DNA of 64,000 nt from Gammaproteobacteria bacterium (GTDB taxonomy: Bacteria; Pseudomonadota; Gammaproteobacteria; Steroidobacterales; GCA-2729495): assembly GCA_014337915.1 (NCBI GenBank), contig QUBU01000005.1:1-64000 (forward strand). Direction: 5' to 3'. A program made the translations under genes and the position numbers. Below the pieces are notes generated by a model that saw only the letters and a program-made list of their open reading frames with translations, was not told the DNA's origin and did no database searches. Of this stretch, positions 8,846 to 16,899 are shown piece after piece. The first letter of the stretch is position 1. Each line of letters starts with the position of its first letter.

Positions 8846-10186
8846 ATGGACAACGGACAGGCTGGGCCGCGGGACCCTGCGCCAGCACGCCTCGGTCCTT
8901 TCCATCTCTCGGCGGGCACCACCCGCGGTAATGCCGCGACGCTGCTCTTCGGCACCTTCAGCACCATCGGCCTCGTCACCTTCCTGAGTTTCGTCAACCC
9001 CTACCTGTTCCATGTGCTCGGCATCCCGGTGGACGAGCAGGGTGCACTCTCGGGCCTGCTGGTCTCGCTCAGCGAAATCACCGTGGTGCTGCTCGGCGCA
9101 GGTGTCGGCGCCTGGTCGGACCGCATCGGGCGCCGGCCGGTGCTCATCGTCGGCCTCGGCATCATGGCCTTCGGCTTCGCGGTGTACCCGCTGGCGCCGT
9201 CGGTCGGCTGGCTGGTAGCGCTGCGGCTGGTCTACGCGATCGGCATGGCCGCTGCCATCGTCATGCTGTCGACCTCGATCGCGGAGTACGTCGCCGAGCG
9301 TTCGCGCGGGCGCTGGATGGGCGCCGTGGGCGTGTGCAACGGGCTGGGCGTGGTGGTCACCGCGACGGTGCTCGCCAAGCTGCCGCTGGTGTTCGCCAGC
9401 AGCGGCTTCAGCGAGGTCATGGCGCTGCGCCTGAGTTTCTGGGTGCTGACGCTGGCGGCACTGCTGCTGGCCTGGCTGATGCACTCCGGGTTGCGGGCGC
9501 CGGCCCCGGCGGGCAGGCGGGGCCGCGAGAATCCGCTGCGGCTGACGCTGCGCGGTGTCGCCATCGGCCGCGCCAACCCGCGGGTGGCGCTCGGCTACCT
9601 GACGGCCTTCGCGGCGCGCAGTGACCTGACGGTCATCACCACCTTCCTGTCGCTGTGGATCGTGCAGGCCGGCATCGCCTCCGGCATGAGCGTCAGTGCG
9701 GCGACGGCGCGCGCCGGCATGGTGTTCGGCATCTCGCAGTCGGTGGGGCTGCTCTGGTCCTTCGGCATGGGGCTGCTGCTGGACCGCCTGCCACGCATGG
9801 CCGGCGTGGCGCTCGCCTTCGCCGCGGCCGCGGCCGGCTATCTGGCTCTGGGGCTGGTGGATGACGCGCTCGGCAGCGCCATGATCATTGCGGTGATCGT
9901 CGCCGGCCTCGGTGAGGCCAGCGCCGTGGTCAGCGCCGGGACGCTGATCGGCCAGGAGGCACCGGCGGAGGATCGGGGCGCGGTGCTCGGCACCTTCACC
10001 CTGGCCGGATCCAGCGGCCAGATCCTGCTGACGGTGGCCGGCGGCCAGCTCTTCGATGCGGTCGGGCCGCATGCGCCCTTCGTGCTCATGGGATGCGTCA
10101 ACCTGCTGGTGTTCGCTGCCGCATTCGCAGCCTGGCGTCGCGAGGTGCGGGACAGGGCGCGCGCGGCCATCGTGGAAGGAACCTGA
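8846..10186 (+). CDS. Major facilitator superfamily transporter
   Basis: This is a 446-residue inner-membrane transporter with about 12 predicted helices. The loop between helices 2 and 3 carries the MFS motif (GAWSDRIGRRPVLIVG), and a related DxxxR segment (LLLDRLPRMAGVAL) occurs in the second half. The ATG at 8846 has a good AGGGGAGAAG site. The TPP-enzyme gene starts three bases after this stop codon, so they form an operon. The substrate may be what that enzyme makes or uses, for example an aromatic or aliphatic 2-oxo acid. Sequence does not decide between uptake and efflux. The upstream region to 8551 contains only hairpins. Confidence 0.88.
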   Translation: MDNGQAGPRDPAPARLGPFHLSAGTTRGNAATLLFGTFSTIGLVTFLSFVNPYLFHVLGIPVDEQGALSGLLVSLSEITVVLLGAGVGAWSDRIGRRPVLIVGLGIMAFGFAVYPLAPSVGWLVALRLVYAIGMAAAIVMLSTSIAEYVAERSRGRWMGAVGVCNGLGVVVTATVLAKLPLVFASSGFSEVMALRLSFWVLTLAALLLAWLMHSGLRAPAPAGRRGRENPLRLTLRGVAIGRANPRVALGYLTAFAARSDLTVITTFLSLWIVQAGIASGMSVSAATARAGMVFGISQSVGLLWSFGMGLLLDRLPRMAGVALAFAAAAAGYLALGLVDDALGSAMIIAVIVAGLGEASAVVSAGTLIGQEAPAEDRGAVLGTFTLAGSSGQILLTVAGGQLFDAVGPHAPFVLMGCVNLLVFAAAFAAWRREVRDRARAAIVEGT

Positions 10187-10188
10187 GG

Positions 10189-12111
10189 ATGCGCGAACTG
10201 GTCAGGCGATTCGTCGACAGCGAGATCTCGCGGCGCGATTTCACGCTGGGACTTGCGGCACTTGGTTTTTCCACGTCGGCCGTCGATGCAGTGGCCGCCG
10301 CGCTCGATCCGGGCGTGGCGCTGCCGATGCCGCTGCCTGCGGCCGGCACGCGCATGAAGGGCACCGGGGCGGAGGTGTTCGTCGAGACCCTGCGTGCGGC
10401 GGGCATCCACAATGTCTTCGGCACCACGGCCACCGGCATGTCGCCATTCTTCGACGCCATCACCCTGCGGCCGGATGTGCGCCTGATCCTCGCGGTAGCC
10501 GAGTCCCAGGCCACCAGCATGGCGCAGGGCTTCGAGCTGGCGAGCCTGCGGCCGGCGGCGCTGTTCGTGCCGGGTGTGGCGGTGCCGAGCACGCTCAACA
10601 ACCTCTACAACGCCTGGAAGGACCGCTCGGCCATTGCCGTGTTTTCCGACGGCCCGGGCAACGAGATACCTGGCCGCGACGGCTTCGAGCAGATGGACGA
10701 CTGGCTGGCGCCGGTCGCGGAGTTCACCCGCTGGCGCTGGCAGGTCAACCAGACCAGCCAGATCAGCGAAATGACCCGCCGCGCCATCCGCGTCTCGCAG
10801 ACGCCGCCGGGCGGACCGGTGCACATCCGCCTGCCGAACGAGGTGCTGGCGGCGCGTGACGTCGAGCAGGTCATCTATCCGCAGGAGCGCTTCGCGGTGC
10901 CGCTGGCGATGCAGCCGAAGGCGGAGCTCATCGAGGCGGCGGCGCGCGCGCTGCTCGAGGCGCGACAGCCGCTGCTCTGCGCCGGTGGCGAGGTGACGCG
11001 GGCCGGGGCCAACGCCGAGTTCCTCGCGCTGGCGGAGCTGCTGGGCGCGCCCTTCACCCAGGGGCTGAGTGTCTATGGCGACGTGCCGTTCCGCCACCCG
11101 CTGTTCGCCGGCTTCCATGGCCTGGGCTTCCCGCGAGCCAGTGCCGGCACCGATGTGTTCTTCAATGCCGGGGCCGCCATGCCGGACCCGGCCTTCATCA
11201 CCGCGCCGGTGCCGCGCGACGCCTACGTGATCCAGGCGCGGGTGGAGACCGGGGCGATCGCCCTGAGCCAGCCGGTGGACCTGCCGATCGCGGCTGGTGT
11301 GCGCGAGACGCTGGTGGCGCTCACCGATGCCATCCAGGGCATGGCCAGCGCCAGCCGGCTGCAGGCGATCCGCGAGCCGCGGCTGGCGGCGGCGCGCACC
11401 GCGGCAGGCGAGGCGGATGCCCGGCGCCTGCAGGCGGCCAAAGAGCACTGGGATGCGAGTCCGATGTCCTGGGAACGGGTGTCCGCCGAACTGGAGGCGG
11501 TGCTCGAGCCCGACGCCATCGTGGTGCCGGAGCTCGACTATCGCACGCCCTACCAGTGGCTGGATTTCTCTCCCGGCAGGAAGCGGCTCATCGGCCAGAC
11601 CACCGGCTTCGCGCTCGGCTGGGGCATTGGTGCGGCGCTCGGCGTGAAGACCGCACTGCCCGACCGTGAGGTGGCCTGCCTGCTGGGCGATGGCGCGATG
11701 CTGTTCGGCCAAGTGGAATGCCTGTGGACGGCGGCACGCCATGACATCCCGGTGCTGATCCTGGTGCTCAACAATCGCAGCTACGACAACGAACGCAATC
11801 GCATCCAGGCGGCTTCGCCGCTGTGGCGCAACCAGGCGACCCGCGACCAGTGGCGCGACCTGAGCGGCTACCTCGGCCGGCCCGCGGTCGACTTCGCCGG
11901 GCTCGCCCGCAGCTTCGAGATCGAGGCGGCGAGCTGCACCAGGCCCGACGAGATGCGCCGTGCCCTGCGGCGCGCCAAGCGGGTGCTGGCCGAGGGGCGG
12001 CCGTTCCTGGTCGACGCCCTGATCATGCAGCTCGACCGCGGCATGAAGCGCACCGAGCAGACCTGGTATCCGAAGATCTCCATCGCCGCCGGGCGCCAGC
12101 GCAAGGTCTAG
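10189..12111 (+). CDS. Thiamine-diphosphate-dependent enzyme with Tat-like signal (acetolactate synthase / benzoylformate decarboxylase superfamily)
   Basis: This 640-residue protein has the full three-domain POX fold: N-terminal PYR domain with the ThDP-activating Glu (about residue 105, in AVAES), central domain (about 250-390), and C-terminal PP domain with GDG at 500-502 and the partner NN in LILVLNNRSYDN. Upstream of the PYR domain is a segment of about 50 residues with a twin-arginine pattern (SRRDFTLG, residues 14-21) and a hydrophobic stretch (LAALGFSTSAVDAVAAAL). It looks like a Tat signal or a membrane-associating helix, which is unusual for a ThDP enzyme. The reaction is probably 2-oxo acid decarboxylation or carboligation. 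The substrate is not evident. It follows the MFS gene by three bases, and gluQ follows after two bases, so read-through is likely. Confidence 0.85.
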   Translation: MRELVRRFVDSEISRRDFTLGLAALGFSTSAVDAVAAALDPGVALPMPLPAAGTRMKGTGAEVFVETLRAAGIHNVFGTTATGMSPFFDAITLRPDVRLILAVAESQATSMAQGFELASLRPAALFVPGVAVPSTLNNLYNAWKDRSAIAVFSDGPGNEIPGRDGFEQMDDWLAPVAEFTRWRWQVNQTSQISEMTRRAIRVSQTPPGGPVHIRLPNEVLAARDVEQVIYPQERFAVPLAMQPKAELIEAAARALLEARQPLLCAGGEVTRAGANAEFLALAELLGAPFTQGLSVYGDVPFRHPLFAGFHGLGFPRASAGTDVFFNAGAAMPDPAFITAPVPRDAYVIQARVETGAIALSQPVDLPIAAGVRETLVALTDAIQGMASASRLQAIREPRLAAARTAAGEADARRLQAAKEHWDASPMSWERVSAELEAVLEPDAIVVPELDYRTPYQWLDFSPGRKRLIGQTTGFALGWGIGAALGVKTALPDREVACLLGDGAMLFGQVECLWTAARHDIPVLILVLNNRSYDNERNRIQAASPLWRNQATRDQWRDLSGYLGRPAVDFAGLARSFEIEAASCTRPDEMRRALRRAKRVLAEGRPFLVDALIMQLDRGMKRTEQTWYPKISIAAGRQRKV

Positions 12112-12113
12112 GG

Positions 12114-13007
12114 ATGGCCGCGCCGGGGCAGCATTCGCCAGCCACGGCGCAGACCACGCGCTTTGCCCCGAGCCCCAGTGGCCGCCTGCACCTCGGCCAT
12201 GCGCTGGCCGCGGTGACCGCCGCGCGCCTGGCAGAGGCAAGCGGCGGACGTTTCCTGCTGCGCATCGAGGACATCGACAGCGTGCGCTGCCGGCCGGAGT
12301 TCATCGATGGCATCTTCGAAGACCTGGCCTGGCTCGGGCTGCGCTGGGAGCTGCCGGTGCTGCTGCAATCGACGCGCCTCGCGCAGTACCGTGAAGCGCT
12401 CGCCGGCCTCGCGGAACGTGGCCTGGCCTATCCCTGTTTCTGCACGCGGGCGGAGATCGCCGCGGAAATCGCTGCCATGCCCGCGGCACCGCAGGGTCCG
12501 GAAGGGCCGCTGTACCCGGGTACCTGCAGGGACCTGTCCGCCGGGCAGCGGCAACAGCGACGGGCGGCCGGCGAGCCGCATGCCTGGCGGCTCGATGCGT
12601 CCGCCTGCCTGGCAGCGCTGGGCGGGCGCGAGCTGTGGTTCGAGGAAACCGGGCGCGGCCCGGCCGGTGAGTCCGGCCACCAGCCGGTGGCGCCGCTCGC
12701 CTGCGGCGATATCGTGCTCGGCCGCAGGGATGTCGGCGTCAGCTATCACCTGGCCGTGGTGCTGGATGATCACTTTCAGGGCGTGACCCTGGTGACCCGC
12801 GGCGAGGACCTGTTCGCCGCCACCCATGTGCAGCGCCTGCTGCAGGCGGTGCTCGGCCTCGATGCACCACGCTACCACCACCATCGGCTGCTGCGCGATG
12901 CCAGCGGGCGGCGCCTCGCCAAGCGTGACCACGACCTTCAGCTCGCCGAGCTGCGTGCCCGCGGCCTCGCGCCGGCGGCGGTGCTGGCGCTGGCACAGGG
13001 CGGTTGA
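12114..13007 (+). CDS. gluQ: Glutamyl-Q tRNA(Asp) synthetase
   Basis: This 297-residue enzyme activates glutamate and attaches it to queuosine in the anticodon of tRNA(Asp). It is a shortened glutamyl-tRNA synthetase catalytic core lacking the anticodon-binding domain, which explains its length. The HIGH-like signature is HLGH within SPSGRLHLGHA, and the KMSKS-like loop is RLAKRDHD near the C-terminus. Zinc ligands appear as CFC (about residues 104-106) with a later YPGTC. Expected substrate-binding residues around LLRIEDID are present. The ATG at 12114 lies two bases after the TPP-enzyme stop. This suggests cotranscription by crowding rather than shared function. Confidence 0.95.
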   Translation: MAAPGQHSPATAQTTRFAPSPSGRLHLGHALAAVTAARLAEASGGRFLLRIEDIDSVRCRPEFIDGIFEDLAWLGLRWELPVLLQSTRLAQYREALAGLAERGLAYPCFCTRAEIAAEIAAMPAAPQGPEGPLYPGTCRDLSAGQRQQRRAAGEPHAWRLDASACLAALGGRELWFEETGRGPAGESGHQPVAPLACGDIVLGRRDVGVSYHLAVVLDDHFQGVTLVTRGEDLFAATHVQRLLQAVLGLDAPRYHHHRLLRDASGRRLAKRDHDLQLAELRARGLAPAAVLALAQGG

Positions 13008-13027
13008 GGCCTGATAACTTGCCGGCG

Positions 13028-13873
13028 ATGTCCCCCGGAAACCCATTGCTGGTGACCAAGGCCAACGGCGAGCAGGTCCCATTCGATGCCTCGAAGCTGC
13101 GCCGCTCCCTGGAGTGCGCGGGCGCTACGCCGGACATGAGCGCGGCCATCGCCGCGGCCATCCAGCCGGAACTGCAGCCGGGTATCACCACGCGGCGCCT
13201 GTACAGGATGGCCTTCCGCCTGCTGCATCGGCAGTCCCGCCGGGTGGCCGGCCGCTACCGGCTGAAGCAGGCCATCCTCGACCTGGGGCCGTCGGGCTTC
13301 CCGTTCGAGGATTTCGTGGCCCGCATCCTCCGGCACGAAGGCTACAGCGTGCAGCTGCGGGTCCTGGTCGAGGGCCTCTGCGTCCGCCATGAAGTCGATG
13401 TCATCGCCGACCGCGAGCACCAGCATTTCCTGGTGGAGTGCAAGTACCACAATGTCCCGGGCCGGGTCTGCGACGTGAAGATCCCGCTGTACATCCAGGC
13501 GCGCTTCACCGACGTGGCGCAGCGCTGGCAGCAGCAGCCGGGCAACGGCGCACGCTTCCACCAGGGCTGGCTGGTGACCAACACGCGCTTCAGCAGCGAT
13601 GCGTTGCGCTATGGCCAGTGTGTCGGCCTGAACCTCGTGGGCTGGGACCAGCCGGCGGGCGGCAGCCTGCGGGAGCGCATCGACCGTTCCGGACTGCATC
13701 CGCTGACCTGCCTCGCGGGGCTGGCCCGGGCGGAGAAGACGCGCCTGCTCGAGCAGGGCCTGGTGCTGGCCCGTGACGTGCTGGAGCAGCCCGCGGTACT
13801 CGACCTGCTGCGGCTGCCGGCCTCGCGCCGCGAGCGCCTGCTGCGCGAGGCGGCGGAGCTCTGTAGCGGCTGA
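13028..13873 (+). CDS. ATP-cone domain fused to an Mrr-like PD-(D/E)xK nuclease domain
   Basis: This 281-residue protein has an N-terminal ATP-cone (about residues 8-90: VTKANGEQVPFDASKLRRSL at its start), the allosteric nucleotide-binding module otherwise seen in ribonucleotide reductases and NrdR. It is followed by a restriction-endonuclease-like fold: FPFEDFVARIL helix, then HEVDVIA with Asp124, then VECKY with Glu137 and Lys139. That is the Mrr/PD-(D/E)xK catalytic pattern. Family knowledge suggests nucleotide-gated DNA cleavage or sensing. No methylase or helicase partner is adjacent, so an ordinary restriction system is unlikely. The ATG at 13028 is used; a TTG at 13004 would add eight residues. 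The gene follows gluQ by 20 bases. Confidence 0.78.
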   Translation: MSPGNPLLVTKANGEQVPFDASKLRRSLECAGATPDMSAAIAAAIQPELQPGITTRRLYRMAFRLLHRQSRRVAGRYRLKQAILDLGPSGFPFEDFVARILRHEGYSVQLRVLVEGLCVRHEVDVIADREHQHFLVECKYHNVPGRVCDVKIPLYIQARFTDVAQRWQQQPGNGARFHQGWLVTNTRFSSDALRYGQCVGLNLVGWDQPAGGSLRERIDRSGLHPLTCLAGLARAEKTRLLEQGLVLARDVLEQPAVLDLLRLPASRRERLLREAAELCSG

Positions 13874-13890
13874 GGGGCCGGGGTCCGTCT

Positions 13891-14826
13891 TCAGCCGGCC
13901 TGCGGCCGGGCCTGGCGAAACAGCTCGCCGAGCTGGCGGAAGTCCGCGCCGCGGGCCGAGCGGCGCCGCCAGCACAGGGCGATCTCGCGGCCCGCCCCAC
14001 CGGGCAGCGGCCAGGTGCGCACGCGGGTGTGCCGGAGCAGCGCCGAGCCCACGGCCATCTCCGGTACGAAGCTGATGCCAAGGTCGCCATCCACCATCTC
14101 CAGCAAGGTGTGCAGGCTCGAGGCGGCAAACGGGCTGACCCGGCCGCGGCTGCGCAGGCGGCAGGCGGCCAGCGCGTGGTCGCGCATGCAGTGGCCTTCC
14201 TCGAGAAGCAGGATCGATTCCGGCGCCAGCCGGTTCACCAGGAAGTGCTGCGGGTCAGTGAGGCGCGTGTCCTCGCGGCAGGCGAGCAGGAAGCGTTCGT
14301 GGAACAGCGGCATGACCTCGGCGCCCGGCAGCTCGTGGGGCAGGGCGACCAGCAGCAGGTCCAGCGTGCCCTGGGCCAGTTCATCGAGCAGCGTACCGGT
14401 CAGCCCCTCGCGGATGAACAGATGCAGAGCGGGAAACTTGCGCCGCAGCCGCGGCAGGGCCGCGGGCAGCAGGAACGGCGCGATGGTGGGAATCACGCCC
14501 AGGCGCAGCGGGCCGCTCAGCGCCTGCCGGCGCTCCTGCGCCATCTCCACCAGGCTCTCGATGTCCCCGAGGCAGAGCCGGGCCTGGGTGGCGATGTCGT
14601 GGCCGCTGGGGGTGATGGTGACGCGCCGGTTGCTGCGCTCGACCAGGCTGATGCCGAGCAGGGTCTCGAGTTCGCGGATGGCGACGCTGAAGGCGGACTG
14701 CGAGACACAGCAGGCCGCTGCCGCCCGGCCGAAGTGCCCGAGGCGCTCCAGGGTGACGAAGTAGCGCAGCTGGCGCACCGTCGGCAGGTGGCGGGGCTTT
14801 GCCGCCTGATTCCTTGCGCGGGCCAT
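13891..14826 (-). CDS. oxyR: Hydrogen-peroxide-sensing LysR-type regulator OxyR
   Basis: This 311-residue regulator activates oxidative-stress genes when a cysteine pair is oxidised to a disulfide. The LysR winged helix-turn-helix spans about residues 14-75 (HFGRAAAACCVSQSAFSVAI). The redox switch is clear: Cys213 in EEGHC and Cys222 in ALAAC, nine residues apart exactly as in E. coli OxyR (199 and 208). It is divergent from dps, a classical OxyR target, with 99 bases between the starts. This strongly supports the assignment. The N-terminal extension of about 13 basic residues is slightly longer than usual. LysR regulators usually repress their own gene from the shared region. Confidence 0.95.
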   Translation of the reverse strand: MARARNQAAKPRHLPTVRQLRYFVTLERLGHFGRAAAACCVSQSAFSVAIRELETLLGISLVERSNRRVTITPSGHDIATQARLCLGDIESLVEMAQERRQALSGPLRLGVIPTIAPFLLPAALPRLRRKFPALHLFIREGLTGTLLDELAQGTLDLLLVALPHELPGAEVMPLFHERFLLACREDTRLTDPQHFLVNRLAPESILLLEEGHCMRDHALAACRLRSRGRVSPFAASSLHTLLEMVDGDLGISFVPEMAVGSALLRHTRVRTWPLPGGAGREIALCWRRRSARGADFRQLGELFRQARPQAG

Positions 14827-14925
14827 GGTTGATCCAGAAAGGCGAACAATCCGTTCACAACATTCTACTGGAATGATTCCGCGGGCGGGCTAGGATAGAG
14901 CCGTGGAAAACCAGAGGAGAATCCC
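14827..14925. promoter_or_regulatory. oxyR-dps divergent control region
   Basis: This 99-base region separates the two starts. It contains two overlapping inverted repeats, CATTC-N5-GAATG (14861-14875) and GGAAT-G-ATTCC (14870-14880), and the dps ribosome-binding site AGAGGAGA at 14913-14920. OxyR binding here is expected from gene context. The repeats do not match the E. coli four-element ATAG/CTAT consensus. Confidence 0.45.
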
Positions 14926-15399
14926 GTGGCAATCGACATCGGCATCAAGGACAAGGACCGCAGGGCGATCGCGGAGGGACTCGGCAAGCTGCTGGCCGAC
15001 AGCTACACGCTGTACCTGAAGACGCACAACTACCACTGGAATGTCACCGGGCCCATGTTCAACACGCTGCACCTCATGTTCGAGGGACAGTACACCGAAC
15101 TGGCACTGGCGGTGGATGTCATCGCCGAGCGCATCCGTGCCCTGGGTTACCCGGCACCGGGGTCCTACAAGGCTTTCGCCAGGCTGACCTCGATCGAGGA
15201 ACAGACCGGCGTACCGGCCGCCGAGGACATGATCCGTGACCTGGTGGCGGGGCAGGAGACGGTGGTGCGCACGGCGCGCAAGCTGTTCCCGCTGGTCGAC
15301 AAAGTGGGCGACGAGCCGACCGCCGACCTGCTGACCCAGCGCATGCAGATCCACGAGAAGACTGCGTGGATGCTGCGCAGCCTGCTGGAGAACGCCTGA
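14926..15399 (+). CDS. dps: Dps-family DNA-protecting ferritin
   Basis: This 157-residue protein should form a dodecameric shell that stores iron by oxidising Fe(II) with peroxide and may shield DNA. Ferroxidase ligands of the intersubunit site are recognisable: His in YHWNVTG, His in [10 protein letters not shown] with the Glu three residues later, and Asp and Glu in [12 protein letters not shown]. The N-terminus is short and has a few Lys and Arg (IKDKDRR), so DNA binding may be weak. It starts with GTG behind a good AGAGGAGA site, is divergent from oxyR, and is followed by a clear terminator. It is therefore a single-gene transcript, most likely induced by peroxide. Confidence 0.95.
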   Translation: MAIDIGIKDKDRRAIAEGLGKLLADSYTLYLKTHNYHWNVTGPMFNTLHLMFEGQYTELALAVDVIAERIRALGYPAPGSYKAFARLTSIEEQTGVPAAEDMIRDLVAGQETVVRTARKLFPLVDKVGDEPTADLLTQRMQIHEKTAWMLRSLLENA

Positions 15400-15407
15400 T
15401 CCGTCCG

Positions 15408-15447
15408 CGGGGGCGCTGTGGGCAGCGGCTCGCAGCGCCCCCGTTTT
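15408..15447 (+). terminator. Rho-independent terminator of dps
   Basis: An 11-bp GC-rich stem (left arm 15408-15418, right arm 15433-15443, core GGGGGCGCTG / CAGCGCCCCC) with a 14-base loop is followed by TTTT. It starts nine bases after the dps stop. Confidence 0.8.
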
Positions 15448-15484
15448 GCTATTCTCTGCGCCCTGTCATCACCGAGGTGGTTCC

Positions 15485-16462
15485 ATGGCCGAGCGGCGCA
15501 TCATGTTCGTGTTCCCGGGGCAGGGTTCGCAGTACCGCGGGATGGGCAGCGACCTCTGCGCGGAGTTCAGCGTTGCCCGTGAGACCTATGCCGAGGCCAG
15601 CGAGGCCCTCGGCTTCGACATGGCCCGCCTGTCCTTCGAGGACCCCGCCGGCGAGATCGGCCTCACGCGCAACACCCAGCCGGCGCTGCTCACCCACGAG
15701 GTAGCCTGCCTGCGGGTATTCCGCGAACTGCTGGGCCAGCCGCTGGTGCCGGCGCTGGCCGCTGGGCACAGCCTCGGCGAGTACACCGCACTGGTCGCGA
15801 CCGGCAGCCTGGGGCTTGCCGATGGCCTGCGGCTGGTGCGCCGGCGCGGGGAGCTGATGGGCGAGCACGGCGAGGGCGGCATGCTGGCGCTCGGGCTCGA
15901 TGCCGCCGCCGCGCGCGCCATCGCCGACCGGCATTACTGCCAGGTGGCGAGCATCAACCTGCCCGAGCAGACGGTGGTCGGCGGCCGCGATGCCGACCTC
16001 GAGACGCTGGCCGCCGAGATGGAGCGTATCAATCCACGCAGGCGTCCGGTACGGCTGGCCACCGAAGGCGCCTTCCACACCTACCTGATGGTGGAGGCGG
16101 CGCGGCGTTTCCGCGAGACACTCGATGCCACGCCGTTCGCCCCGCCCACCGCCGGCGTGCTGTCCAACTACAGCGCGGAGGTGCACGAGCCCGAGGCAGG
16201 GGCGATCCGCACGCGGCTGTTCTTCCAGCTCTTCAATCCGGTGAACTGGGTGGGTTGCCTGGCGACCGCCATGCAGCAGGGCGTCAGCCACATGATCGAG
16301 TTCGGCGGTGGCATCGGCAGCGGCGAGGGGCCCGGTGAAAAGCGGCCCAACCTCGAGAGCATCGTGCGCAAGACGCTGAAGGGCGCGGGCTACGAGGCGC
16401 AGTATGCGGCGGCCATCAACAGCGCCACGCTGCGCGCGGCCGCGGCTCAGTTCGCCGGCTGA
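15485..16462 (+). CDS. Malonyl-CoA:ACP transacylase family protein (FabD-like)
   Basis: This 325-residue acyltransferase should move a malonyl (or related) group from CoA to acyl carrier protein. The motifs are the substrate-binding GQGSQ near the N-terminus, the nucleophile Ser in GHSLGEY, the Arg in LRLVRRRGELM that binds the malonyl carboxylate, and the catalytic His in GAFHTYLM. No fab genes or polyketide synthase surround it, so it may not be the housekeeping FabD. The preference for malonyl over methylmalonyl cannot be decided, although the methylmalonyl-CoA operon is the convergent neighbour. The tail with GGIGSGEGPGEKRPNLE differs from E. coli FabD. The ATG at 15485 has GAGGTGG upstream. 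Confidence 0.85.
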   Translation: MAERRIMFVFPGQGSQYRGMGSDLCAEFSVARETYAEASEALGFDMARLSFEDPAGEIGLTRNTQPALLTHEVACLRVFRELLGQPLVPALAAGHSLGEYTALVATGSLGLADGLRLVRRRGELMGEHGEGGMLALGLDAAAARAIADRHYCQVASINLPEQTVVGGRDADLETLAAEMERINPRRRPVRLATEGAFHTYLMVEAARRFRETLDATPFAPPTAGVLSNYSAEVHEPEAGAIRTRLFFQLFNPVNWVGCLATAMQQGVSHMIEFGGGIGSGEGPGEKRPNLESIVRKTLKGAGYEAQYAAAINSATLRAAAAQFAG

Positions 16463-16491
16463 GGCCTGTCGGGACGCGGGCGGTGGCGCAA

Positions 16492-16899
16492 CTAGCCGGC
16501 CTGCTCGATCTCGAGCAGCGTGCCGCAGAAATCTTTCGGATGCAGGAACAGCACCGGCTTGCCATGGGCGCCGGTCCTGGGCTCGCCATCGCCCAGTACG
16601 CGGGCGCCGGCGGCGCGCAGCTGGTCGCGGGCCGCGTATATGTCGCTGACCTCATAGCAGAGGTGGTGGATGCCGCCGGCAGGATTGGCGTCGAGGAACC
16701 TGCGGATGGGCGAGGCCGCGCCCAGCGGGTGCAGCAGCTCGATCTTGGTGTTCGGCAGTTCGACGAACACCGTGGTCACGCCGTGCTCCGGCAGCGGTAG
16801 TGGTGCAGACACGCGTGCCCCGAGGGTGTCACGGTACAGGGCCGTGGCCGCCGCGAGGTCGGGGACGACGATGGCCACGTGGTTGAGTTTGCCGATCAC
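16492..16899 (-). CDS. mce: Methylmalonyl-CoA epimerase
   Basis: This 135-residue vicinal-oxygen-chelate metalloenzyme interconverts (S)- and (R)-methylmalonyl-CoA, feeding the mutase. Two beta-alpha-beta-beta-beta repeats are visible. Metal-ligand candidates are His in KLNHVAIVV, His in GIHHLCYEV and Glu in LLEIEQ at the C-terminus. It starts with GTG at 16899 within a GTGA overlap with the end of meaB, which fixes the start and shows translational coupling. It is the last gene of the six-gene propionate operon. The length is normal for the family. Confidence 0.94.
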   Translation of the reverse strand: MIGKLNHVAIVVPDLAAATALYRDTLGARVSAPLPLPEHGVTTVFVELPNTKIELLHPLGAASPIRRFLDANPAGGIHHLCYEVSDIYAARDQLRAAGARVLGDGEPRTGAHGKPVLFLHPKDFCGTLLEIEQAG

